Assembly (NCBI RefSeq): GCF_014489615.1
Contig: NZ_CP060825.1
Span: 3,201,501-3,265,500, forward strand
Direction of reading: 5' to 3'
DNA length: 64,000 nucleotides
Source of the DNA: Streptomyces genisteinicus
Lineage (GTDB): Bacteria > Actinomycetota > Actinomycetes > Streptomycetales > Streptomycetaceae
In this document: one piece after another, positions 45,117 through 56,468 of the stretch
Layout: each line of letters opens with the position of its first letter
Numbering within the stretch: position 1 is the stretch's first letter
Made by a program: the position numbers and the translations under genes
The notes under the pieces: model-generated
What the model was told of the DNA's origin: nothing
The model's input: the letters and a program-made list of their open reading frames with translations, nothing else
Database searches by the model: none

Positions 45117-45150
45117 AAGACCCCCGGCCCTGATCGGCCGGGGGTCTTTC
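45117..45150. terminator. Terminator beside tRNA-Thr
   Basis: AAAGACCCCCGGCC (45117-45130) pairs perfectly with 45137-45150, with T-runs on both strands, so it is bidirectional. Confidence 0.9.
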
Positions 45151-45153
45151 GCC

Positions 45154-45230
45154 TGGAGCCCCCTGTCGGGTTCGAACCGACGACCCCCGCTTTACAAGAG
45201 CGGTGCTCTGGCCAGCTGAGCTAAGGAGGC
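45154..45230 (-). tRNA. tRNA-Thr (anticodon TGT)
   Basis: Read on the minus strand: acceptor GCCTCCT pairs with AGGGGGC (one G-U), D arm GCTC...GAGC, anticodon stem CCGCT/AGCGG with loop CTTGTAA (anticodon TGT), T arm GTCGG-TTCGAAC-CCGAC, and an encoded CCA. It decodes ACA threonine. msiK is divergent, 177 bases away. Confidence 0.96.
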
Positions 45231-45339
45231 AGCGAGAGCAGTGTAACCAACCCCCACCCCGCGCCGGCCGAAAATTTCGCCGCCTGGCAACTGCTGACAG
45301 AACCCGGTTCGCCAGGTACCGTCACGGCAGGTTCACTCC

Positions 45340-45355
45340 GTTGGACTACACCACT
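45340..45355 (+). promoter_or_regulatory. Candidate DasR box upstream of msiK
   Basis: GTTGGACTACACCACT matches AGTGGTCTAGACCACT at 12 of 16 positions and lies 52 bases before the msiK start. Its right half is fully conserved. Confidence 0.5.
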
Positions 45356-45407
45356 CCCTTACTCGGATCGTCCGGCACGTTCCTGCCGGTGAAGGAGCAG
45401 CATCAGC

Positions 45408-46535
<1,128 letters not shown>

Positions 46536-46586
46536 CACCCACCCGTGCGACCGTCGCCTCGGCGGCGGTCGCGGTGAGCCGTCCGG

Positions 46587-46622
46587 GCCGGGCCCCGCAC
46601 CTCTCGAGGTGCGGGGCCCGGC
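46587..46622 (+). terminator. Terminator of msiK
   Basis: A perfect 17-bp palindrome built on GCCGGGCCCCGCACCTC, 51 bases past the stop. Confidence 0.9.
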
Positions 46623-46778
46623 TTCGTGTGCGGCGGGAAGCCGGTCCGACAAATACCCGGCACAACGGGGCACTTCACCCCAGGACGTCAACACGACAAT
46701 CGAAAGGGAGCGCCGAACGATCACCCACGTGAGTGACTGAATGTCGCCAGACCATCACCGCCCGCTACGCTCGCCCGT

Positions 46779-47201
46779 GTGACCCACACAGCCCGCCGAA
46801 TCGGCCGCACCCTCGCCCTCGTCCTGCCCGTCGTCCTGGTGCTCTCCGGGACCCTCGCGGTCTCCACCGTTCCGTGGGCCGGGCAGTCGACCGAGTCGCA
46901 GATGCTCACCGCGTCGTCCGAGAACGTCTCCGTACGCGCCGCGTCCCGCGCCCCCCAGGACGTACTGCGCGACAGGCTGCTCACCGAGCTCCAGGCGAAG
47001 GACCCGGGCGTCGCGCTCACCTCGCTCCAGCGCGAGGTCGAGGCACGCCCCTCGCTCGCCCAGCACTGCATGTCGATCGCCCGCGAGCTCGGCAAGGCCG
47101 CGGTCGACCGGTACGGCCCGACCCGTGCGCAGCGCTTCTCCCGGCCGGTGTGCGACACGTCGTTCGCCACCGGTGTCTCGCAGCAGGCCCTGGGCCACTG
47201 A
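46779..47201 (+). CDS. Small secreted protein of unknown function
   Basis: A 140-residue protein, GTG start, with a signal peptide (RIGRTLALVLPVVLVLSGTLAVSTVPWAGQ). The mature part contains Ala/Arg-rich helices and two Cys (QHCMSIARELGKAAVDRYGPTRAQRFSRPVCDT). It resembles conserved Streptomyces secreted hypotheticals. TACGCT ends 7 bases before the GTG, so it is likely leaderless. Confidence 0.72.
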   Translation: MTHTARRIGRTLALVLPVVLVLSGTLAVSTVPWAGQSTESQMLTASSENVSVRAASRAPQDVLRDRLLTELQAKDPGVALTSLQREVEARPSLAQHCMSIARELGKAAVDRYGPTRAQRFSRPVCDTSFATGVSQQALGH

Positions 47202-47339
47202 CCCACGGCACCCGGGACCGTCCGCGGCCCGGGAACTCCCGCCGGCGCGAGCGCGCCGCACCCCACCGGCACCGGGACCGGACCCGTACGCACGGGTCCG
47301 GTCCTCTTCGGGTTCCGGGCTGCGCCTATCGTTCACGGC

Positions 47340-48062
47340 ATGCAAACGCCTACGCATCCGACGCAGGCCGTGGTCCTGGCGGGCGGCCAGGGCTCGCGGC
47401 TGCGCCCGTACACCGATGACCGCCCCAAGCCGATGGTGGAGATCCCCGGCACGGGGACGCCGATCATCGGCCACCAGCTGGCCTGGCTCGCCGCCGAGGG
47501 CGTGACCGACGCGGTCGTCTCCTGCGGCCACCTCGCCGAGGTGCTCCAGGACTGGCTCGCCGACGCCGACCTGCCGCTGCGGGTGACGACGGTGGTGGAG
47601 ACCGAGCCGCTGGGCCGCGGCGGCGGACTCAAGTACGCGGCGGCCGCCCTGCCGCACCCGGACCAGCCCTGGTACGCGACGAACGGCGACATCTGGACCC
47701 GCTTCTCGCTGCGGGAGATGGCCGAGTTCCACGCGGAGCGCGACGCCGCGGCGACGCTCGCCCTGGCCCGTCCCCGGATCCCGTGGGGCGCGGTGGAGAC
47801 CGACACCTTCGGCCACATCACCGACTTCGTCGAGTCGCCGCCGTCGCCCTTCCTGATCAACGCGGGTGTGTACGTGTTCTCCGCGGAGTTCACCGGGCTG
47901 CTGCCCGATGTCGGCGACCACGAGCGCACCACGTTCCCGCGGCTGGCCCGGGACAGGCGGCTCGCCGGTTTCCCGCTGCCGCAGGGGGCCTACTGGCGGG
48001 CGATCGACACGGCGAAGGACCTGCGCGAGGCGGCGAAGGAACTCGCCGCCCAGGCACGCTGA
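47340..48062 (+). CDS. NTP-transferase (sugar-nucleotidyltransferase) family protein
   Basis: A 240-residue GT-A fold nucleotidyltransferase. QAVVLAGGQGSRLRPYTDDRPKPMVEIPGTGTPII is the activated-sugar signature (GGxGxRL...KP), with YATNGDIW and INAGVYVFSAEF later. It makes an NDP-sugar such as GDP- or CDP-sugar. TATCGT ends 7 bases before the ATG, indicating leaderless transcription. No partner sugar-modifying genes are adjacent. Confidence 0.86.
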   Translation: MQTPTHPTQAVVLAGGQGSRLRPYTDDRPKPMVEIPGTGTPIIGHQLAWLAAEGVTDAVVSCGHLAEVLQDWLADADLPLRVTTVVETEPLGRGGGLKYAAAALPHPDQPWYATNGDIWTRFSLREMAEFHAERDAAATLALARPRIPWGAVETDTFGHITDFVESPPSPFLINAGVYVFSAEFTGLLPDVGDHERTTFPRLARDRRLAGFPLPQGAYWRAIDTAKDLREAAKELAAQAR

Positions 48063-48285
48063 CGGCATCGGACAGCCCCAGGCCCGCCCAGGCCCGCCGA
48101 CGGCATCGGACAGGCGGCCCGCGCCCGGCGCCCACGGCGTCGCGCCCCGGACCGCCGAGCAGCCCCACGGAAAACCCGGCCGGGACGGCACGGAGAACCC
48201 GGCCGGGCGGTCGCCCGCTCCCCGCGCCGACGCCGGAGGGCGGTCACCCGACAGGGGTGCCGCCCTCCTCTCACGACCGCCCGCG

Positions 48286-49968
48286 TCAGCCGAGCAGGCC
48301 GCCGATGACCTTGCCGCCGTCGGAGCCGCCGCTGTCGCCGCCGGACCCGGTGCCCGGGCCGCCGGAGCCGCCGCCGGTGCCGGGCGAGCCGCCCGTGGTG
48401 CCGCCGCCGGTTCCGGTGCTGCCGGAGGCCGGGCCCGAACCGGTGGCCGGCGGCGGGGCCGGCTGGGAGCCGGTCGAGGGCGCCCCGGTGGTCCCCTGGG
48501 AGCGGCCGGGCTGGCCGCCGGAGCTCTGCGTCTCGCGCGGAGCGTCCTGGGCGGGCGTCGACGCCTTGGACTCCGGGGTGGAGGAGCGGGTGGCGGAGGG
48601 TGTCGGGCTGTTCTTCCGCGCGGCCGGGCTGCGCTCGGCCCCGGACTCCTGCGGGAGCGGGGCTCCCGGCAGGTGGTTGGCCGGGTCCTGGCCGGGGCCG
48701 GGGACGGTGACCATCTCGGTGGAGCGGACCGCCCCGCCGAGCATGGAGCCGATGAGCATCGTCAGGCCGACGACCACGGCGGCGACCAGGCCCCCGCGCC
48801 GCAGGACACGGCGCCGCAGGTCCCGGATCTCGGAGCGGGGCCCGAGCGTGCGCCACGCCTCGCCCGCGAGGCGGCCGTCGACGGAGTAGACGGGGGCGCC
48901 CGCGATGATCAGCGGCGACCAGGCGGCGAGGAAGATGAAGTCCGGCGCGTCGTAGACGGGGACGGTCCGCCAGCTCACCGTGAGGATCAGCACGGCGGAC
49001 AGCAGCGCGCCGACCACCGCGGCGACCCGCTGCCACAGACCCAGCAGGGTCAGCACGCCCACGATGACCTGGAGGAACGCCACCGTCAGGCCCGCTCCGA
49101 CCGGGTGGGCCAGCGCGAAGTCGCGCATCGGTTCGGCGAGGGTCCACGGTTCCAGGGAGCCGAGCCACCGCACCATCGAGCCGCGCTCGCCGCCGTCGAA
49201 GTAGACGGGGTCGCAGAGCTTGCCCATGCCGGCGTAGACCGAGATCAGGCCGAGCAGGATGCGCAGCGGAAGCAGGACGACGCCGAGGTTCAGCCGGCGG
49301 CCGGGGTAGTAGGCGTGCCGGGTGTGGTCGCCGGTCGCCCGGTGGCCCGCGGGCGTTCCGCTCCCGGCCCGCGCGTCGCCGTCGTCCGGGCTCAGGTCGT
49401 ACGCCCCCGTGCTCCGGTCGTCGTACGGGGAGCCGTATCCCGGGTATCCGCCGGAGTCCTGGCCGTGGGCCGGGGCGTCGTAGGCGCCGACCGCCTGGCG
49501 CATGGGCGGCAGCAGCGGCCGGTCCCGGCGCTCGGCGAGCGCGGCGTCCGTCACCGCCGGGTGCTGGACGGTGTCGCCGGCCAGGTCGACCCGGGGGATG
49601 ACCTGGGTGGAGCCGGTGCTGTAGGGGTCGTCCTGCTCCAGGGTGGAGTTGCGCACCGCCTGCAGCAGGCCCGTGGCACCGGCGTCCCCGGGTGCTGATC
49701 TGCCGCTCCACACGACGGGGGCCCTGCGCCGCACGACCCTGCCGGCGGCTCCTGCCCCGACGGGCACGCCCGCGCCGCCGGCCGCGCCGAAGGGGGCGAG
49801 CCGCGCGGAGTCCGCCAGGGCGCGCGCGGGGCGCGGGCTCTGCCCGAGCTGCACCCGGAAGCTGGCGTGGTTGACGATGACCTGCGCGGGATCGCAGTGC
49901 ACCTTGATCATGCTCAGCGCAGGCTGATCGTCGAACCCGGACCGGGGTGTTCTGGTGTCCACACTCAT
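48286..49968 (-). CDS. Large DoxX-family membrane protein
   Basis: A 560-residue protein. An N-terminal ~230-residue low-complexity cytoplasmic region (Pro/Gly/Asp-rich) is followed by a DoxX-like bundle of four to five transmembrane helices (LLGLISVYAGMGKLCDPVYFDGG, GLTVAFLQVIVGVLTLLGLWQ, AAVVGALLSAVLILTVSW, FIFLAAWSPLIIAGA). A further membrane segment (GLVAAVVVGLTMLIGSML) comes next, then a ~130-residue Gly/Ser/Thr/Pro-rich tail. Such proteins may support quinone/thiol redox processes. Function remains general. Confidence 0.8.
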   Translation of the reverse strand: MSVDTRTPRSGFDDQPALSMIKVHCDPAQVIVNHASFRVQLGQSPRPARALADSARLAPFGAAGGAGVPVGAGAAGRVVRRRAPVVWSGRSAPGDAGATGLLQAVRNSTLEQDDPYSTGSTQVIPRVDLAGDTVQHPAVTDAALAERRDRPLLPPMRQAVGAYDAPAHGQDSGGYPGYGSPYDDRSTGAYDLSPDDGDARAGSGTPAGHRATGDHTRHAYYPGRRLNLGVVLLPLRILLGLISVYAGMGKLCDPVYFDGGERGSMVRWLGSLEPWTLAEPMRDFALAHPVGAGLTVAFLQVIVGVLTLLGLWQRVAAVVGALLSAVLILTVSWRTVPVYDAPDFIFLAAWSPLIIAGAPVYSVDGRLAGEAWRTLGPRSEIRDLRRRVLRRGGLVAAVVVGLTMLIGSMLGGAVRSTEMVTVPGPGQDPANHLPGAPLPQESGAERSPAARKNSPTPSATRSSTPESKASTPAQDAPRETQSSGGQPGRSQGTTGAPSTGSQPAPPPATGSGPASGSTGTGGGTTGGSPGTGGGSGGPGTGSGGDSGGSDGGKVIGGLLG

Positions 49969-50332
49969 CTAACCGAGTGACGCGGGTTTAGGGCACGGCC
50001 CCGGGAGGGGCTACGTGTCCGAGACCCGTCAAGAGCCCCTTGTGTGCTTTTTTGACCGCACCGCCCCCGATCCGTACCGGACCGGACACCCCTGCCCCCG
50101 GACCGCCCCGTACCGGACCGGACACCCCGCCCCGATCCCTGCCCGGCGGCGGCAGCAGGCAGCCGACGGGCGCGCACGGGCAGCTGCACGGGCCGGGCAC
50201 GGGCACCTGCACCGGCACCCGCACCGGACGACGCGGACCGCCCCGGCGCGCCCCCGGAGGCCGGCGCCCGGCGGGCCGGGGTCTCCCCCGGCTCCGGCTC
50301 GGCGGCCGCCCGCCCGGGACGGCCCCGGAGGA
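49969..50332. repeat. Intergenic region with 21-bp direct repeats
   Basis: No gene is seen in 364 bases. A 21-bp block containing CCGTACCGGACCGGACACCC occurs at 50072-50092 and again at 50108-50128. An AGGGGCT...AGCCCCT stem followed by a TTTTTT run ends near 50053 on the plus strand; no plus-strand gene explains it. Confidence 0.7.
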
Positions 50333-51280
50333 TCAGCGGCGCTTGGCCGCCTCGTAGAGCACGACGCCCGCGGCGACACCGGCGTTCAGCGACTCGGCAC
50401 CGCCCGGCATCGGGATGCGGACCAGGAAGTCGCACGTCTCGCCGACGAGGCGGGACAGGCCCTTGCCCTCGCTGCCCACGACGATGACGACCGGGCCGCC
50501 CAGCGCCTCCAGCTCGCCCACCTCCGTGTCGCCGTCCGCGGCGAGGCCGACGACCGTGAGGCCCGCCTTCTGGTAGGCCTCCAGCGCCCGCGTCAGGTTG
50601 GTGGCGCGCGCGACCGGCGTCCGCGCGGCGGTGCCCGCGGAGGTCTTCCAGGCGCCCGCCGTCATCCCGGCGGCCCGGCGCTCGGGCACCACGACACCGT
50701 GCCCGCCGAACGCCGACACCGAGCGCACGACCGCGCCGAGGTTGCGCGGGTCGGTGACGCCGTCGAGCGCCACGATCAGCGGGTCCTCGCCGTCGTCGAA
50801 GGCGGCCGCCGCCAGGTCCTCGGGGTGGGCGTACTCGTACGGGGGGACCTGGAGGACCAGGCCCTGGTGGTTGAGCCCGTTCGTCATCCGGTCGAGCTCG
50901 GGGCGCGGCGCCTCCATGATGTGGATGTTGCCGCGGCCGGTGGCGAGCTGGAGCGCCTCGCGCACCCGCTCGTCGTTGTCGATGAACTGCTGGACGTAGA
51001 GGGTGGAGGCGGGCACTCCGTCGCGCAGCGCCTCGAAGACCGGGTTGCGGCCGACGACCATCTCCGAGGTGCCCTTGCCGCCGCGGCGGGCGACCGGGCG
51101 GCGCTGGGCCTGCTTGGCCTTGGCGTTGGCGATGCGGTTCTTGGTGTGCCCCTTGCGGGCGGAGGCGGGCGGCGTCGGGCCCTTGCCCTCCAGCCCGCGG
51201 CGCCGCTTGCCACCGCTGCCGACCGTCGCGCCCTTCTTGTTGGACGTGCGGCGGTTCCTGCGCTGGCTGTTCCCGGCCAT
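50333..51280 (-). CDS. rlmB: 23S rRNA (guanosine-2'-O)-methyltransferase RlmB
   Basis: A 315-residue SpoU/TrmH methyltransferase. The N-terminus (1-70) is a Lys/Arg-rich tail, followed by a substrate-binding domain ([16 protein letters not shown]) and the knotted SAM fold: [35 protein letters not shown] (motif 1), [16 protein letters not shown] (motif 2), [23 protein letters not shown] (motif 3). It methylates G2251 in E. coli numbering. It is followed downstream by no gene and preceded by cysS. Confidence 0.95.
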   Translation of the reverse strand: MAGNSQRRNRRTSNKKGATVGSGGKRRRGLEGKGPTPPASARKGHTKNRIANAKAKQAQRRPVARRGGKGTSEMVVGRNPVFEALRDGVPASTLYVQQFIDNDERVREALQLATGRGNIHIMEAPRPELDRMTNGLNHQGLVLQVPPYEYAHPEDLAAAAFDDGEDPLIVALDGVTDPRNLGAVVRSVSAFGGHGVVVPERRAAGMTAGAWKTSAGTAARTPVARATNLTRALEAYQKAGLTVVGLAADGDTEVGELEALGGPVVIVVGSEGKGLSRLVGETCDFLVRIPMPGGAESLNAGVAAGVVLYEAAKRR

Positions 51281-51388
51281 GATCTACCTGTTCCTGTCAA
51301 GCTCGCTGGGACGGAGATCGGGTCCGCGTCCTCGTGTGTCTGCGTATGTGTCGGCGAATGTGTCTGCGTAGAGGTCTACGTAAGGAAG

Positions 51389-51416
51389 TGTGCCGCCCGG
51401 AGCTCCGGGCGGCACA
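51389..51416 (-). terminator. Terminator of cysS
   Basis: A 28-bp perfect palindrome, TGTGCCGCCCGGAG and its complement, beginning 14 bases past the cysS stop. Between it and rlmB the sequence TGTCTGCGTA occurs twice. Confidence 0.85.
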
Positions 51417-51429
51417 TCGCTTCCGTGCC

Positions 51430-52830
<1,401 letters not shown>

Positions 52831-53033
52831 GCAACCAGGGTAGTGGGCGAAGGGCAGTGCCCCATGCCCTGCGTCCGCACCGATCCGCACGCACGGCACG
52901 CGCCCCGCGCCGATCCGGACACGCCGCGCTCGCCCCGCGCCGATCCGCGAGCGCCCCACCCGGCCCGCACCGGTCCGCGAGCGCCGCGCCCGCCCCGCAC
53001 CGGGGTGCCGGACGCCGCGGCGCTCGCGGCTGC

Positions 53034-53540
53034 TCAGGCCGTGCGCACCACGAGGGCGGTCGCGACGGCGGCCAGGCCCTCGGCCCGCCCGGTGAGCCCC
53101 AGGCCGTCCGTGGTGGTGCCGGAGACGGAGACCGGGGCCCCGGCCGCGGCCGACAGGGCCTTCTGCGCCTCGTCCCGCCGCTTGCCGATCTTCGGCCGCA
53201 CGCCGATCACCTGGACGGAGACGTTGCCGATCTCGAAGCCCGCCGCCCGCACGATGCGCGCGGCCTCCTCGAGGAGGGTGACACCGGAGGCGCCGGACCA
53301 CTCGGGTCGCGAGGTCCCGAAGTGCGCGCCCAGGTCGCCGAGCCCGGCGGCGGAGAAGAGGGCGTCGCAGGCGGCGTGGGCGGCGACGTCGCCGTCGGAG
53401 TGCCCGGCGAGGCCGTAGCCGTCGGCGTCCTCCCACAGCAGTCCGGCGCACCACAGCTCACGGCCGCGCTCGAAGGCGTGCACATCGGTGCCGATCCCCA
53501 CCTGGGGGAGGCGGGGGAGAAGCGGGCGGTCAGAAGCCAT
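53034..53540 (-). CDS. ispF: 2-C-methyl-D-erythritol 2,4-cyclodiphosphate synthase
   Basis: A 168-residue trimeric enzyme of the MEP isoprenoid pathway. Metal/substrate residues: [13 protein letters not shown] (DxH), [31 protein letters not shown] (HSDGDV) and [22 protein letters not shown]. It overlaps ispD by 11 bases and is thus translationally coupled; IspD and IspF act two steps apart. Confidence 0.97.
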   Translation of the reverse strand: MASDRPLLPRLPQVGIGTDVHAFERGRELWCAGLLWEDADGYGLAGHSDGDVAAHAACDALFSAAGLGDLGAHFGTSRPEWSGASGVTLLEEAARIVRAAGFEIGNVSVQVIGVRPKIGKRRDEAQKALSAAAGAPVSVSGTTTDGLGLTGRAEGLAAVATALVVRTA

Positions 53541-54267
53541 CGTTGGCCCTCCTGCGGGCGAGTACGGCCTCGGCAAGGACGAGATCGAGCGGCCGGGTCA
53601 CCTTGAACGCCTCTTCGTGCCCGGGCACCACGACCACCTTCCGGCCGAGCCGCTCCACCATGCCGGCGTCGTCGGTGACGTCCCCGGTCACGGTCCGGTG
53701 GGCCTCCGCGAGGGTCTCGTGGGCGAAGCCCTGCGGTGTCTGCACGGCACGCAGCCGTGCCCGCTCGGGGGTGGCGACGACGGGCTCGGGCTCGCCGGCG
53801 GAGGCCGGTTCGACCTCCTTGACGGTGTCCGCGAGCGGCAGCGCCGGCACGACCGCCGGGGCTCCGTCGCGTACCGCCTCGATCACGGCGTCCACGGTCT
53901 CGACGGGGACGAGCGGACGGGCCGCGTCGTGGACGAGGACGATGTCGACGCCCTCGGGCAGCGCGTCGAGGCCGAGCCGTACGGACTCCCGCCGGGTCTC
54001 GCCGCCGGGGACGACGAGGTACTCGGTCCGCTCGGGGAGGGAGTGGGAGTCGAGGAGGCGCCGGACGTCGGGGGCGCCGTCGGGCGGCGCCACGACGACG
54101 ACGAGGGACACGGCACGCGAGGCGGCCATCGCGCGGACCGCGTGGACGAGCATCGGCGTGCCGTTCAGCGTGCGGAGCGCCTTGGGGGCGCCCGGCCCGA
54201 GGCGCACGCCCCGGCCGGCGGCCGGGATCACAGCGGCGGTGCGACGAGGACGCGGTTGGTCGGACAT
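53530..54267 (-). CDS. ispD: 2-C-methyl-D-erythritol 4-phosphate cytidylyltransferase
   Basis: A 245-residue enzyme coupling CTP and [36 protein letters not shown] (CTP loop with conserved K), [27 protein letters not shown] and [12 protein letters not shown] are family signatures. The ATG at 54267 is chosen at the family-length start. It is preceded by a 317-base gap after carD in the same direction. Confidence 0.96.
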   Translation of the reverse strand: MSDQPRPRRTAAVIPAAGRGVRLGPGAPKALRTLNGTPMLVHAVRAMAASRAVSLVVVVAPPDGAPDVRRLLDSHSLPERTEYLVVPGGETRRESVRLGLDALPEGVDIVLVHDAARPLVPVETVDAVIEAVRDGAPAVVPALPLADTVKEVEPASAGEPEPVVATPERARLRAVQTPQGFAHETLAEAHRTVTGDVTDDAGMVERLGRKVVVVPGHEEAFKVTRPLDLVLAEAVLARRRANDGF

Positions 54268-54584
54268 CGGTTGCACTCCGGAGGTTTGTTTCCTGAGTCG
54301 ACGTGGGTATGGCCTGGTCATGCCCACGGCCGAGAGGTCGTGGGAGTGCCGGGCGCGTCGCCTTGACCGGACCCTTCCGTGACCACTGGTCTGCGCCAGC
54401 GCCCGGGCCCGGCACATCACAGCATCACATCGGCGACGCACCGTCCGTGACGGGCGTCCTGTGCAGCGAGGCGGTGCCACGGACCACACCGTGCGGACGG
54501 TCCGGGGACGGACATGCCGCAGCGCCCGGCGACAGGCTGGAGACTTCCCAGCATGTCAGCGGGCACCGCGGCATCAATCGTGCG
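54268..54584. other. Intergenic region between carD and ispD
   Basis: A 317-base gap. It contains an imperfect hairpin CCCACGGCC-GAGA-GGTCGTGGG at about 54325-54346, possibly in the ispD leader or acting as a terminator for carD. No gene or other site is recognised. Confidence 0.45.
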
Positions 54585-55067
54585 TCAGGACGCGAGAACC
54601 TCGTCGAGCAGGGCCTCGGCCTTGTCCTCGTTGGTGTTCTCCGCGAGCGCGAGCTCGCTCACCAGAATCTGGCGCGCCTTGGCGAGCATCCGCTTCTCAC
54701 CGGCGGACAGCCCTCGCTCGCGCTCGCGACGCCACAGGTCACGCACCACTTCGGCGACCTTGATGACATCGCCGGAGGCGAGCTTCTCGAGATTCGCCTT
54801 GTAGCGACGAGACCAGTTCGTCGGCTCCTCGGCATAGGGTGCACGCAGCACCTCGAAGACCCGGTCCAGCCCATCCTGACCGACCACATCGCGAACGCCG
54901 ACGAACTCCGCATTGTCAGCCGGTACGCGAACCGTCAGGTCGCCCTGGGCGACCTTGAGCACCAAGTAGGTCTTGTCCACGCCTTTGATCTGGCGAGTTT
55001 CGATGGCCTCGATCAGCGCGGCCCCGTGATGGGGATAGACCACGGTGTCGCCAACCTTGAACGTCAT
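54585..55067 (-). CDS. carD: CarD-family RNA polymerase-binding regulator
   Basis: A 160-residue protein that binds the RNAP beta subunit and stabilises open complexes at rRNA and other promoters. N-terminal Tudor-like RID domain ([29 protein letters not shown]) and a helical DNA-binding C-terminal domain ([49 protein letters not shown]) with the conserved Trp. The RBS GGGG is 8 bases upstream. An inverted repeat lies in its promoter region. Confidence 0.97.
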   Translation of the reverse strand: MTFKVGDTVVYPHHGAALIEAIETRQIKGVDKTYLVLKVAQGDLTVRVPADNAEFVGVRDVVGQDGLDRVFEVLRAPYAEEPTNWSRRYKANLEKLASGDVIKVAEVVRDLWRRERERGLSAGEKRMLAKARQILVSELALAENTNEDKAEALLDEVLAS

Positions 55068-55105
55068 GTGACAGGTACCCCTTCCGTGGCTATCCAGGGT
55101 AACAC

Positions 55106-55120
55106 GAACACAGCGTGTTC
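55106..55120 (-). promoter_or_regulatory. 15-bp palindrome in the carD promoter region
   Basis: GAACAC-AGC-GTGTTC is a perfect inverted repeat 39 bases before the carD start. A TACCCT -10-like hexamer follows on the minus strand. The regulator is unknown. Confidence 0.6.
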
Positions 55121-55711
55121 TGAATGGCGTTTTCGCAGGTCAGGGCATATCTCAGGGCTTGACAACACGGACAGGAACGTGCTGCGGCCAACGAGCGGAA
55201 GGGGGTATTCGCAGGTCGGAGCCGCTGCGCGGGCGCACGGAAACGCCCACGTTACACCTCGCACAACCCTCCCCCGACGGGCTGAAAGTCCCTATTTGTC
55301 CAGCCACGGGGTGACCACTTCCCGTACTCCGTTCGATGATCGGTCACTCGTACGGAGGTGTGCCGCGCCGAATCCCGAATTGATCACCAATGATCGCGGC
55401 ACGGCCCCCGTCCGCGCTTTTTCCGAAAACCCGATCGCGCGACAGAATTGATCACTCACGTTATGTGAACAGCATGTGTACCGCTCCCCGCCTAAGGCCT
55501 CCGCACACTTCCCGGCCGCCGCCCGGGACCCTCGTCCGAAAATCGCCCCTCACCCCGGGCGGTTCCCCGCCGGGCCCCGGGTGACGCCAAAGGGCGGGTC
55601 GGGTGCGGGGCGTGACGGGCCGCTCGGTAACCTGATCCCGAGCTGACGCCCAGCCCGGTGACAGCCGTTCCACAGTCCGTACGTCCGCTCGTCCAAGGAG
55701 ATGCCGCCGCC
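55121..55711. other. Divergent intergenic region carD / lipoprotein
   Basis: 591 bases without a gene, AT-richer around 55380-55480 (AATTGATCAC repeats at 55378-55386 and 55446-55454). A TTGACA lies at 55160-55165 on the plus strand. It presumably holds promoters of both genes. Confidence 0.45.
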
Positions 55712-56371
55712 GTGAGCAGCAGCCTTCGTCGCGGTGCCCTCACCGGCGCTGCCGTCGTCTTCTCGATCGCCTCGCTCTCCGCCTGCGGTGCGGGCAACAA
55801 CGCGCAGACCCTGGGTGTCCGCCCGGACAACGCCGCGACCGCCGTCGACAGCATCAAGCTGCAGAACGGCACCGTCATCACCCAGCCGGAGTCCGACGCC
55901 GAAGGCCCGGCCGTCGTCTCCGTCACCGTCTTCAACGACGGCACCAAGGCCCAGACGCTGGAGTCGATCACGCTCCCCGGCTCCGACGCGAAGGTCGAGC
56001 TGAAGCCGGCCAAGGGCGGCGGCCCGCTGACCGTTCCCGCGGGCGGCCGCGTGATCATCGGCGGCGAGGGCAACGCCTCCGCCGTGATCGCCGACGGCCG
56101 CGAGGCCGTGGAGGACGGCCGCACCCAGGAGATCGTCTTCAGCTTCAGCGAGACCGGCGACGTGCGCCTCCTGGCCTTCGTCGTCCCGGCGAGCGGCTTC
56201 TTCTCCGAGTTCGGGCCCAGCAGCGTGCCCACCCCGCCGGCCGAGAAGCCCTCTCCCTCCCCGTCCGCCTCCGGCTCGCCGGACGCCTCCCCCTCCGGGT
56301 CCCCGTCGGGCTCCCCGTCCGGTGAGGCCGAGGACGCCGCCGGCGGCGACGCCTCCCCCGAGGCGGGCTGA
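55712..56371 (+). CDS. Lipoprotein of the DUF461/PCu(A)C-like type
   Basis: A 219-residue exported lipoprotein with GTG start. Signal LTGAAVVFSIASLSACGAG has the lipobox (LSAC). The body (VDSIKLQNGTVITQPESDAEGPAVVSVTVFNDGTKAQTLESITLPG) is an Ig/cupredoxin-like beta sandwich as in copper-chaperone-like DUF461 proteins. It has a Ser/Pro/Gly-rich C-terminus. AAGGAG lies 11 bases before the GTG. It is convergent with phoP. Confidence 0.78.
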   Translation: MSSSLRRGALTGAAVVFSIASLSACGAGNNAQTLGVRPDNAATAVDSIKLQNGTVITQPESDAEGPAVVSVTVFNDGTKAQTLESITLPGSDAKVELKPAKGGGPLTVPAGGRVIIGGEGNASAVIADGREAVEDGRTQEIVFSFSETGDVRLLAFVVPASGFFSEFGPSSVPTPPAEKPSPSPSASGSPDASPSGSPSGSPSGEAEDAAGGDASPEAG

Positions 56372-56387
56372 CCGCACCCCGTACACG

Positions 56388-56430
56388 GCCCGAGGGGGCG
56401 TCCACCGTCGCGGTGGACGCCCCCTCGGGC
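56388..56430. terminator. Bidirectional terminator between lipoprotein gene and phoP
   Basis: A perfect 20-bp stem (GCCCGAGGGGGCGTCCACCG at 56388-56407, complement at 56411-56430) with a 3-base loop. Confidence 0.95.
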
Positions 56431-56468
56431 TGTATACGGACATCCGGACCCGGGAGGGTCCGCGCGGC

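Noticed and set aside
49980..50060. Possible tRNA gene near the DoxX start
   Set aside because: No TTCGA T-loop or acceptor pairing could be built on either strand.
55106..55120. LexA/SOS box at carD
   Set aside because: The actinobacterial SOS box is GAAC-N4-GTTC; here the halves are seven bases apart.
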